Source of the DNA: Hymenoscyphus infarciens
Lineage: Eukaryota > Ascomycota > Leotiomycetes > Helotiales > Helotiaceae
Assembly: GCA_001414345.1 (NCBI GenBank)
Contig: LLCB01000042.1
Coordinates: forward strand, 186,001 to 250,000
Reading direction: 5' to 3'
Length of the DNA: 64,000 nt
The notes beneath the pieces were generated by a model. It saw only the letters and a list, made by a program, of their open reading frames with translations. It was not told the DNA's origin and did no database searches. Positions within the stretch are counted from its first letter, which is position 1; every line of letters starts with the position of its first letter. Below are positions 1 through 10,008 of the stretch, in pieces. Both the position numbers and the translations under genes were made by a program.

Positions 1-878
1 AGCACGTTTTCTTTGGCGCCAAACGGTTGGGCTGAACCTTGTGCGCATGTCAAAGCGTATTTCTTGTTTTAACTAAAACGGGAGTCTCAGCCTTCGATGG
101 GAGAATCTTTTCTTAGCCATCGGTACCGATTATGCTTGCGGAGCCCCTCGTCCACACTCAACGTTGTGGACGGTGTGGACTGCATGGAGTCTATTATTTG
201 TGGAGAATACTCGTCGCATTGTTTCCTTGGGAATTTTAAAGCAAGCATTTTGCACAACTTTGGGAAAAATCTTTCGCATTCGTCTCGATGCTACTAAACC
301 TTCGTAAAAGAACAGTAGCAAAGAATCTTCGCTGGCTGAGAAATTGTAAAGTGATGAATTCCTCGCTTAGACCCGGGGGGCCAACCGCTGGTGTTAGCGA
401 GTGCGACCTTCTCAGCGTCTGGTCTATTGGGCAATCGTAAAAGTGAATGATTGGTAAACGCGTCTAGATGACCAACTCTGTTATATACTCCCCCCCCCTA
501 ATTAAATGTTGTTTCTGACAGCTGGGAACCTTAAAATCGTGCGGGTGTTGCACCAAAAGAGAAGGTTCAGGTTTAACGTTTATTTACGGGGGTAGTAGAC
601 TTCAAGAGTATCACTTGCATACATGTTTAGTTTATACGACTCTGTGGACCTTGCCAGATTCATCCTTGTCCGGCACTCTGTGCGGCTTCCACACATTCGG
701 TCACATGGAGTCCGAGGGCTTTCGACGATCATTCTTTATCATGACTCCTTCATCCTCTCCTCCATCATTTTATTCATCTATTCAAATTTTGCTCTCGTCT
801 TGGCGGTGTATCTCTATACACATTATTTAATCAAGGACCTTTTTCAGATCGACGCTCGTTCTCTTTACTACCCTCGAA
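1..878. other. intergenic sequence at the left edge
   Basis: No supported gene is seen. The open frames are short, overlap on both strands and lack recognisable domains. A run of nine C lies near 490. The last part is the upstream region of the rhodopsin-like gene that starts at 879. Confidence 0.6.
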
Positions 879-2169
879 ATGTCGGATTTCGTAATGGCGT
901 CAGACCCACCAGAGGGCTGGGAGGGTGATAATGGACATCCAGAGGATATTGTATGCATGCTTAATGTGGTGGTTCAGATACTGTGTATAGCGCTTATCTT
1001 GCCCGTGGTGATAATGCGGATATTTGTCAGGAGGAGGATACAAGATGTGATGCATCTGGAAGATTGTAGGTCCTACATTAGCCCCACAACCACCGAGCCA
1101 AATTCTAATGATATTTTTAGGGTTTTGCATATGTGCTACGGTACTTAGTTCCCAAATTTCTTCTTGAACTAAATCACAGTACTGATCTGGGTTTAGGTTT
1201 TATATATTTTTTACTGTGGAAATGCAATAACAAGTACGTACCACCATCTCTTCCCAACATTGACCTCGCTAAAAAAACCCTAGTGAGCAATTTCGGAGGC
1301 GGCATGCACATCTGGGATGTAACCCAACATCACTACGAACGATTCCTATTCGTAAATATCCCCCTTCCACTTTCAAAAAGTTACACATACTAACCCATCA
1401 CCAGGGAGTCTGGCGAAACACAGTCCTCTACGGCCCAGCAGCCCTCCTCATCAAAATCACCCTCCTCCTAATTTTCACCCGCATTTGGGCGCCCTTCCAC
1501 TACGCCGTCCTCTGCATAAATTTTTTCATCGGTGTCCTGGTCACTTATTATGTGTCCATGTTTGTGCTTAAAATTATGGTGTGCGCTCCGATCCATGGAT
1601 TCTGGGATTTCGCTGTTCCGGCTACGTGTTTGGACATCAATAAGATCTTTCTCGCGGACACTATTATCAGTGTTATCTCGGATTTCGCAATTATGGTTAT
1701 CCCCATCCCTCTCATTTGGGATCTCAATCTGTCCTTGGTTAAGAAGATGAAACTCTTTGGGATTCTTGGGGCGGGGGGGATTGCGACTATCGCGAGTGCT
1801 ACGCGGTTGTGTTATGCGTGCAAGATGTTTGGGGATCCGGATAAGACTGTTACTCTTGTGAAATTCTCCATGTTGGGGAGTGTGGAATTGTTTCTCGGAC
1901 TGCTGTGTGCGAGTCTCCCGGCTTTCAATGCGCTTTTAACGAGATGTTTGGGTTCGCGGCGAGTTACGCCAGGGCTGGCGAAAGCTAAGATCATGCTTGA
2001 GACTGATGGGTCGGAGATTATTGCTTTGAAGAAGGAGAGTAGGGTTAGTGTTAAGAAGGTGTATGTTATGGAGAAGGAAGAGACGGATCCTGAGTTTGCT
2101 AGGGGGAGGACGACGAGTGTTAGGGGTACTTATGGTCATCTTCCTGGGGAGAGTCCGGAGAGGGTGTGA
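879..2169 (+). CDS. rhodopsin-like integral membrane protein, PTH11/SAT4 type
   Basis: The model joins 879-1065, 1121-1140, 1197-1233, 1284-1351 and 1405-2169, giving 358 residues. The four introns are 50-56 nt and all phases agree. The protein has an N-terminal membrane helix followed by an RIFVRRRIQDVMHLEDW segment, then a FGGGMHIWDVT motif. Several further hydrophobic helices follow, including KITLLLIFTRIW and a region ending in KMKLFGILGAGGIAT. This order is typical of the fungal rhodopsin-like family that includes SAT4-like and PTH11-like proteins, with about seven membrane segments. The hydrophilic, charged C-terminal tail would be cytoplasmic. Exons 2 and 3 are only 20 and 37 nt, so automatic gene callers may miss them. 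Ligand and role are unknown; surface sensing is known for PTH11 but is only an inference here. Confidence 0.85.
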
Positions 2170-3356
2170 GGTGTTTTCACTCTTTCGTTGGTGATTGGGA
2201 GAGACTTCTTTCGTTTTTTTTTGTTTTGAAAAGCGAGCGTGGTATTTTAGCGAGCGGAATAGCGGATTGATGGCATAACGATAAGATGGCATAGCGTAGT
2301 GTTAGCAGTAGTATTCTTAAATTTAATGATATTATGATATTCTAGCAGTACGCTGACTCAGACCCAAGCCCCGACTTAAAACCTACCCTCTAGGTTAGTG
2401 TGTAACATGTGAAGCTATTTACCTTTGTCTTACTACTTTTTCACAACGCATAGCGCTTATTAATACTTGGAACGAGTTGTAACTACCTTGAAGCCTTTCT
2501 ATTTTAAATAAACTTATTTTCTTAAAAAAAGACTACTCAAATTTAGTAAAGACTTGAATTCACTTGGTAAGCCTAGCAGTATCGCGAAGCTATCATGATA
2601 TCGAGAAAAACACTTATGATATAATTGATATTATTGTTGGGTCTCATAGTATTTATGCGGTACATATTAAAGTGGGTTCAACGATATTATCGTGGTGGTA
2701 TGATATTCTCAATACTACTGACAACACTGCCATAGCGGAATAGCATTATAGTAAGGGGCCAATGATTCACGGCATTAGAACAGAAGACTCGTAGAGTTCA
2801 TAGGGGGGCGGGAAATGCTTGGGATTGGGGTTTCATTATTTTTTCTCGTGGGTTTGTTGAGGTGGGAGACTAGCCCTTCCTAGTCGCTTGATAGATCAAG
2901 GCAGACGATAGATATTTCCTATTAATTCAACTTTTTCAAACAAAAAGTTTACGGATCTATCGAGAAGATGTGACGAGTCCCACGGGACACTTGCGTTGCA
3001 CTGCATTTTCCTAGGCTGTCTGTTTATTGGAGAGCTAAGCGCCCCATCCCAGCGAACCGATGGAATGCTGCAGGTCTTCGAAACCACGGCCTTTTAGATA
3101 GCAAACTAAGCACACAGTCTCATGTCAGTTTTGAAGTGGACAAACGGCCGCGACCTTTTTCACATCTGACCTGGTCTCAATTCGGTCGGCGTAATCAAAA
3201 TACTTCCTCAAGGGTCAAACACGCCAGCCTCGTTTGAATGATCGATATCTCCAGAACCTTCCGTCGTTCTTTCGTTGAAATTTAGATAGCTTTCAACACC
3301 CGCCAACTCATCATCAAAAACTCCCTCTCAAAATTACCACTTGAAAGAAGCTCAAG
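2170..3356. other. intergenic, AT-rich, with short diverged repeats
   Basis: No gene is supported. Between about 2260 and 2760 short motifs recur, such as ATGATATT and CATAGCGGAATAGC. They look like old degenerate repeats. The final 200 bases precede the gene at 3357. Confidence 0.5.
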
Positions 3357-4513
3357 ATGACAAAATCCAAAGTCGAGATGGCACCTGCAGAAGCGCTCGT
3401 TCGTTTGTCGCTCCTTGGTATACCCCCAGCGTTTTCTTCTCTTTCCAAAGCGGTTGCTGATAAATTCCTAGACGAAAAGACAAAAGAAACAGTCCCGTTT
3501 CTCAAAAGCCAAGCTCTTGGTAACATCACGACGGACATTCGTAAAGCTTGGATAAAGACTATTACCACAGACCTGCTAAATAGCACCAAAGCTGCGGCCG
3601 CCACCAACATTCGGGACTGGGACTTGGTCCTCAACCTCAATGGTACTCTTGAAAATATCGACCTTGAACCGACAGGAGAAACGACCTCTCTCAAGGTATA
3701 TCCACCGTGTTATCGCCTCCCAGTCGAAATCGTCAACCATCAAACTACACCAGAGGACAAGATCTTTCGGATGGAGTCCTTCGCTCTTGGTGGGGTTCTC
3801 TATGAAATTTTGATGGGAAAACCCGCATTCTGCGATAGTGAAAAGATGGATCCTATCAAAACACAGATCGCAGATGGAAAGTTCCCAGGTGATGTGTTTC
3901 AACATACGATGGCTGAGAGAATGCTCGTAGCATGGTGCCCACCCTTTGGTCAAATTTTACTCAACAGTAAGTAATCACCGATCTTTTCCAACCCTGAATG
4001 GTCTCTAATACTACTTTCCCCTCAGAACCGATCACCGAGAGGATCTCCGACTTTGCAGGTCGAAACCCGTGGAAGTTTGGTGCCTCAATTCTTGGGGGAG
4101 TTGGTGCAGTTGTGGGATTGGGAGTTCCCCTCGCTATTGGTGCAGCTGGATTTGGAGCCGGTGGTGTGGCTGCTGGCTCAGCTGCTGCGGGAATACAATC
4201 AGGGATTGGATTGGTACAAGCTGGTAGTATCTTTGCTTGGTGCCAGAGTGTGGGTGCTGGAGGTGCTGCTCTTGCCACGCTTCTTGGGGTGGGATACAGT
4301 GGTGTCTTTATGGCACTTGGTGCAACTTTGGCGGGAGTGTTTGACTCGGAGAAAACATTGGAGGATGCTGAAGCCTTGAAGAGCAAGTTTTTGGAGGCGT
4401 GGAAGAAAGATATGCTAGGAGAGTTTGTGAGTAAGGAAGAGCTTCCCAAAGAGGAGGAGGTCACCAAAAAGGAGCAGGTTACCAAAAAGGAGAAGGTTCG
4501 ATCGGAGCTTTGA
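3357..4513 (+). CDS. pseudokinase-like/ISG12 (IFI6-IFI27) domain fusion protein
   Basis: The model joins 3357-3966 and 4026-4513 (365 residues), with a 59-nt GTAAGT..CTCAG intron whose phase agrees. Residues about 118-160 resemble part of a kinase C-lobe: YRLPVEIV sits where APE is expected, and FALGGVLYEILMGKPAF resembles helix F and what follows. No glycine loop, HRD or DFG is visible, so this part should not be catalytic. Residues about 228-302 form a glycine/alanine-rich hydrophobic block containing GFGAGGVAAGSAAAGIQS and GSIFAWCQSVGAGG. This is the signature of the ISG12/6-16 family, small membrane proteins that in animals are interferon-induced and mitochondrial. The C-terminus is charged, with repeated KKE units. 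Family assignment of the second domain is firm; the function in fungi is not known. Confidence 0.8.
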
Positions 4514-5216
4514 TACGGACGGGCTGGAATTGGGGACGAGACCAGATTTTTACTGGAAACAGTGTTTTTCTTTTCGTGTGTTTGTGTTGCTCTCGGTCAA
4601 GTCATTGGTCGGGTTCATCAGCAGAAGACTACTGTAGCTTATCCGCAATGGAAATTTTTGAACACAGCTGATTATTGTTCTTAAAGTACCCGCTCAAAAA
4701 TTTCCCAGAGAAAAATGCTTGCTGGTACACGAGAAGATAGGGGTCGAAGCCTTTCTATACCTGTGTAAAACCTTGTGTGTCCCCGTGTCTAAACCAAGAA
4801 ACAACACCGGAAGGAAGGTTGCGATGAATGTATCAATCTGACTATGAATGAAATTTCAGAAGACAGGTCAAATCCCGTGGTTTCCTTAGCCGTTGTTTCG
4901 AGCCATTTCAGATGTTGATCTCAGTTTGGAATAGAGTCGCTTACTGAATCAATTGATCTTCGGATTGAGTGTTAGCACATAATCTATCCATGGAGCTCCC
5001 AAGCATCCTCGCATAGCTTCATGGGCTGGACAGACAATATTTAAATCAAAAAAGGAATATGGTTACAAAACCAAGCTGAATAGTTCATGAGAAAGAGATG
5101 AAAAAGAAGGCATTCAGAACAGAGATAACGCTACGCCAAGGCCTCTCCATCTTAACCTCGGCTCAAAACACCAGCCCCCTTCGCAGCAACAACTCCAGCA
5201 AAATGGATACTCAACC
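4514..5216. other. intergenic
   Basis: This 0.7-kb stretch lies between two genes in the same orientation. It contains no supported open frame, repeat or RNA gene. It should hold the 3' end of the ISG12 fusion gene and the promoter of the reductase gene. Confidence 0.5.
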
Positions 5217-6245
5217 ATGACAACCAACATCCTCATCGTAGGGGCTGGAGCCATTGGGGCTTTCTGTGCCTCCCGTCTATCCTTCGCACCCAATACCAAA
5301 GTTTCGTGCATCTGCCGTTCAAACTACAAAGCCGTATCATCTTCCGGCTTCTCCATCACCTCCCCAACCTTCGGTTCCTACACATTCACACCTGCCCACA
5401 CATTCGCGAATCCACAAGAAGCGATCGACTCGAAGATAAAATGGGATTACGTGCTAGTTAGCACAAAAGCCTTACCAGATGTGAGCGACGATTCGACCAT
5501 TTTGGAGGGGTTATTGGAGGAGGGGCGAACAGCCATTGTCCTTGTGCAGAATGGATTGGGTGTGGAGGAGCCATACACGAAGAGATTCCCAGGCGTGACG
5601 GTGCTGAGCGCTGTCACTATCATAAGTGCAGCACAAGAGGAGCCTGGAGTGATCAAACATAATCGCTGGACGAGAACGACCATCGGACCTTACCTCCCTG
5701 GGACTGCCGAAGAAACGAAGTTGGATGCGAAGCAGCAAGCTGCTGTGAACAGTAATACAAAATTTGTGGAGTTGCTGAAGAAAGGCGGGATCAAAGATGC
5801 GGATGCGTATTCTCATGCGAAGTTGCAAATGGTTAGGTGGCATAAAATTGCTATCAACGCTGCCATGAATCCCTCTGCGGTTCTGTCTTCGGGGACCACG
5901 AATGGTGCTATGTCTTTGGATCCAGAGTTATCTCGGCATTTGAAGGGGGTGATGGATGAGGTGTTGAGTACGGCTCCAAAGGTTCTTGGAACACCATTGC
6001 CCAAAGAATTTGCGACGCCGGAAGCGATCATAAGAAGCACACAAAAGAATACAAGTGGGAGCAAACCTAGTATGCTGCTTGATTGGGAACAGGGGAAGAA
6101 AATGGAATTGGAGGTCATTTTAGGGAACCCAATGAGGATTGCAAGAGAGCATGGGCTGGAAATGCCGAGGTTGCAGAGCTTGTATGCTTTGTTGAGGATG
6201 GCTCAAGAGAATAGGGATGCGGCGAAGAAGGGAAGTAAGCTATGA
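5217..6245 (+). CDS. ketopantoate reductase-like NAD(P)-dependent oxidoreductase (ApbA/PanE family)
   Basis: A single intron-free frame encodes 342 residues, the usual length of fungal members. The N-terminus carries the Rossmann dinucleotide-binding motif NILIVGAGAIGAF at residues 4-16. The central part has the family pattern VLVQNGLG. The C-terminal helical domain holds KLQMVRWHKIAINAAMNP, where Lys and Asn residues contact substrate in characterised members, followed by ITPF-less variable sequence. The family reduces 2-dehydropantoate to pantoate in coenzyme A synthesis. Fungi have several paralogues of unknown substrate, so the reaction is not certain. The ATG at 5203 is out of frame and soon stopped, so 5217 is the start. 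No targeting signal is evident. Confidence 0.85.
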   Translation: MTTNILIVGAGAIGAFCASRLSFAPNTKVSCICRSNYKAVSSSGFSITSPTFGSYTFTPAHTFANPQEAIDSKIKWDYVLVSTKALPDVSDDSTILEGLLEEGRTAIVLVQNGLGVEEPYTKRFPGVTVLSAVTIISAAQEEPGVIKHNRWTRTTIGPYLPGTAEETKLDAKQQAAVNSNTKFVELLKKGGIKDADAYSHAKLQMVRWHKIAINAAMNPSAVLSSGTTNGAMSLDPELSRHLKGVMDEVLSTAPKVLGTPLPKEFATPEAIIRSTQKNTSGSKPSMLLDWEQGKKMELEVILGNPMRIAREHGLEMPRLQSLYALLRMAQENRDAAKKGSKL

Positions 6246-6658
6246 GGGTTTCTTCTTTTGTCTTTCGAGTGAGAATTAGGTCCATCGGGGTGTTGAAAAA
6301 GTTGCACCTGGCAATGACTTACAGATAGTACCAGTTTTACAAATTCTTGCACCCCGTAATTTTCAATGTTTCCAAATAATCATTTTTGCCCACTTTCTAT
6401 TTCTATTCTCCCTGCCACAAATTCTCTCATCGGGCCAAAGCTTCATACTTTTTTCTATAGCATTACACGTAATAATATTACGTGTGCTTTTATACGCGAT
6501 GATATCGGACCGTTATATGGGCTAACGGTTCACCGAACAATTAAAAGTGTCGAAAAGTAATGACGAAATAAACGAGGAAACTGCATCAAATAGCCAATGG
6601 GTATGATACCAAACATCCTCTAAAAAGAGTTGATCTCTCAGCAAAGCAGTCCACCAAC
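6246..6658. other. intergenic, AT-rich
   Basis: Nothing is seen that supports a gene. A short inverted AT segment around ACGTAATAATATTACGT (about 6467-6483) is self-complementary and could be an incidental hairpin. Confidence 0.4.
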
Positions 6659-7111
6659 TCAAACAATATCAATAGTCTCAACCTCCACCTCAGATAATCT
6701 CTTATTCGTAACTTTACACTTGTTCATCTGATACGTAGTAAAAAAACCAACTCTTTCGAAGATTCTTGGGAAACTCCCGGCCGCTTTCTCGCTTAATGTC
6801 AAAACCACTCCTTGGATCTCCTCCTTCTTTTCGAAGGCTGTTTGATGCCCAATCATAGTGATTGGCAAACAGAAAGTTTCCATTTTGGCATATTTCCCCG
6901 TTGTTTCAAGGTCGGCAACAAATCTGACGATTCGTTCGCTACCTTCACCGTGAAGTATGTTGAGTATACTCTGTGTGCGGTCTGACATAACCCCGCATAC
7001 TCTCAGTAATGGTGTTCTCAGCTTGAGAAAGTCTTGGGCAAATGTAATTTGGGTGTGGAAGTCATTCGGAATAGGGAGTGCGAGTCCAACTTGCGCTTCT
7101 AGGACTTCCAC
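6659..7111 (-). pseudogene. ORF remnant, possibly the C-terminal part of a HET (heterokaryon incompatibility) protein
   Basis: An open frame of about 150 codons begins at GTG, with an in-frame TAG just upstream, so it has no proper start. The residues TPLLRVCGV in the middle and GVVLTL...FERVGFF near the end fit the loose pattern of the variable C-terminal halves of fungal HET proteins. No HET domain core is found upstream. It could also be a single exon of an unrecognised gene or a chance frame. Confidence 0.3.
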
Positions 7112-7446
7112 AAGAAGGGGGGTTTCTAACTAGGATTTCTTGGGGGGGGGGAGATCAACCCCAACAACCTGGAGGCAATATGGGGTAGCTTTTTACTGAT
7201 TATGCCTCACCCTTGACACAGCCCTCAAGCTCACTTTTGAGGAACTACTCTGTGAAATGTTTGTTTGCCAAGTGCTGTGAAGCATCTATTAGCGTGCTAC
7301 TACACTAGTTAGGACTGCACCAACAGATCCACTATTCTAGCGTGATTCACAAACAGCTCAATCCTAACTCTTTAAACCCAACTTCTTTCCACTTTCCTTG
7401 TCATTCAAACCTTCAAACCAAACCTTTCATCAATCATCGCAACAAA
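7112..7446. other. intergenic with poly-G tract; promoter side of the protease gene
   Basis: A ten-base G run lies near 7142. The last 100 bases are rich in C and T, as is common just upstream of fungal start codons. No gene is seen. Confidence 0.4.
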
Positions 7447-9187
7447 ATGCCGATCACACTGACGAAACGAAAGTTTACACCATCTACTTCGTATTCAGAA
7501 GAATATGATCCTGGTAAGATACATTCATCCCAAAAAGGGCAAGTCCCTAAGCTAAAAATATTTAGCTACCGGCGTATGCTCAATTGAGTACTTCATGTCA
7601 TCAAAAGATGAATGGCGTGTTGCACCTGGAGATCGAATTCCAATCCCATGGCCGTACACCACGATGCCCTGCTCGACAGAAGCAGAGGAGATATTCGAGA
7701 ATTTGCGTAGTCAAATTAGATCAATTTTGACAGAACATGAAATTCGATCAGATAGCGAGATTCTTGAGAGAATCACCAGGCAAGGATATTGCTCGACACG
7801 AGAAATCCTCATCATCTCGGCAAGAGGGGACTCGACAAGAACTTGGAAATCTGCAGCGACCGACATTCAAGAGCTGTTGGACAAAACAATTCGCAAACGT
7901 AATACCGACTTGAAGATTGGTGTCGAAATTCAGAGTCGGCAGCGCAGAAATTGGGACACCTCCGCAGCAGTCAAATCAAAAGAGGAGTCCGATGCATGTA
8001 TAGCTGTTGATGAAACAGTATTCAACATCGTCAAAGCTATTTTGCCGAATGTGTGGACCGAAATATCGTATAAGATGCGTGGCCCACGCTACCACGAAAA
8101 AACAAAAGCGACCATAATGATCTCAGTCCTCCCAGCAGCAAAGCATATGTGGCCATTCGCGGAAGCACGCATCGAAGAGGCGATCAAGGAGGTAGCCGCT
8201 AACAGCCCGCTGAACATACAGTTGGCCATCGAGATTGTTGCTTCGAACCCCTATCTTCTTGCCTTCGGAGATCCAGCACCCGCAATGCCACAATCCGAAC
8301 TACCAAATTTCCCAAAAAATGGCTCGTCGGTAGGACCTCACTTTGATGGATCTAAGGATGCCGGAAGTTTGGGGGCGTTCGTCTATTTCACACCCCGAAA
8401 CAGCGAAGCCAAACAGAAGTGTTTTTTGACATGCTATCATGTCATTGCTTCGAGCGATCCTGAAAATATGAACACCAATAACATTGAAGGGATTGGTTTA
8501 TTTGGCAGAGCAGTACATAAACAAATCTCCGTCGCCTACCCCTCGTTGTACGATGCCTCAGCAACCAAGAAATACCACCAAATAAAAGTTGCAGATGGCA
8601 ATGATACCACTGGCAGAAGCGCGAAAGTACTAGGCATTATGAAAAACATCGAGGCCTCCCCACCCTTTGGCAAGGTCATATATGCGTCAGGAAGGGAGCG
8701 GTTCACTGACGAAAACCGTCGCTTAGACTGGGCTTTGGTTGAATTCAACAGTGCAGAAACCCCTCAGAACTTACCGCTTTCACTCACCAAAAAACAACTA
8801 AACAATGGCTTCGTTACTTACGAACAACCAAAGGATGGGGAAGTCGTTGCATCCATTGGAAGCCCATTCAAAGGAACTCTTGCTTGCAAAATCGGACGGA
8901 CAACGGATATTACTTCTGGGGAGATAGTGAAGCTCAAAGCCCATGTACTCTGGAAGAATGAGAGGATTGAAAAGGACACTCACGAGTATGAAATTAATAG
9001 TATGGATGATAGTGAGGCTTTTGCGGAACGTGGAGACTCAGGCTCAATGGTGTTAAACGCCGAGAAAGAGTGGATTGGGATGATTTTCGGAGCTTTGCAG
9101 TTCGAGGGTAAAGGCTATTTTACTAGCGCACAAGATATTATTGACGATATCAAGAAGACAACCGGTGGTACAATTACACTTATGTAG
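7447..9187 (+). CDS. trypsin-fold serine protease-like protein
   Basis: The model joins 7447-7513 and 7566-9187 (562 residues), with a 52-nt GTAAGA..TTTAG intron and matching phase. The start has a good AACAAAATG context. The C-terminal half has the three catalytic positions of a chymotrypsin-fold protease in order: His314 in TCYHVI, Asp410 in RRLDWALVEF, and Ser514 in ERGDSGSMV. The segment GRTTDITSGEI between Asp and Ser is also typical. The N-terminal 270 residues are charged and helical, and I recognise no domain in them. There is no signal peptide or membrane segment, so it should act inside the cell. Similar intracellular trypsin-like domains occur in fungal proteins linked to NLR-type immunity, but the substrate here is unknown. 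An intact triad suggests an active enzyme. Confidence 0.85.
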
Positions 9188-10008
9188 TACTGTTGGTTCT
9201 GGGAAATGAAATGCGCGGATTGTCCACAAAAACCATCGCTGGTGCCATTCCAACGAGATTGTAAAACCAAGGTGCTATATTTCTAGAATCCTCTCCTCCA
9301 AAGGCAGACGGACCGGTTCATCTATCTTTCATGTCTCGAGGCCCAAAAGTACAAAATGAAGCTCTCTCCAAATCAGCACACAGACTAGCATCCCCACCTT
9401 CTTGCGCTCTCTCGATCGCCCCGAGAAATAAAATACGCGATCAAAGACCCAAGCTAACCAAGTAAAGTACCTCAAGCCCCTTCAACTCCAAAATACCACT
9501 CTCACGAAACCCTCTCAACCGCTCGGCCCCAAAACAACGAAATCTCACACAAGTCACAAACAAAAATGCACAACCAAGGAGTTTCAAAAATCACGATCAC
9601 ATCAAGAAGGCACAAGAGCAAGTGGTTTTTAAATTTTTTTTTGCTTTTCTTAACAATATTGGGTATAAGCTTTCCTCCACGTCCATCCATTAAAGAGTAC
9701 AAAGTGTATCCCAGGCGTGAGCCCCTCCAATTTATTTTTTCGCGCCAATGACAAGGGAATCCTCCAATTTCTGTGTGTGTGATGAGGAAGGATGAAGAAC
9801 ACACAGATCCAGAGGAAAAAGAAAAGAATGATACAAGAAAAAGCTGAAACCCCATTTTTTGAAATATCCACATCCGCCCATCCAAACCCACTCAAGTCAA
9901 ATCTCGTATAATCTCAAAAAAGAAAAGAAGGAAAAAATACAAGAAAAGAAAGATTGAGAAGCCCTATTTTGGTTATACAAATCCCCCACCACCGTCAAAC
10001 AATCTCTC
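9188..10008. other. intergenic between convergent genes
   Basis: This is 3' flanking sequence of the protease gene (plus strand) and of the DNMT5 gene (minus strand). It has A-rich and T-rich tracts and overlapping short frames with low-complexity translations. No gene is supported. Confidence 0.5.
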
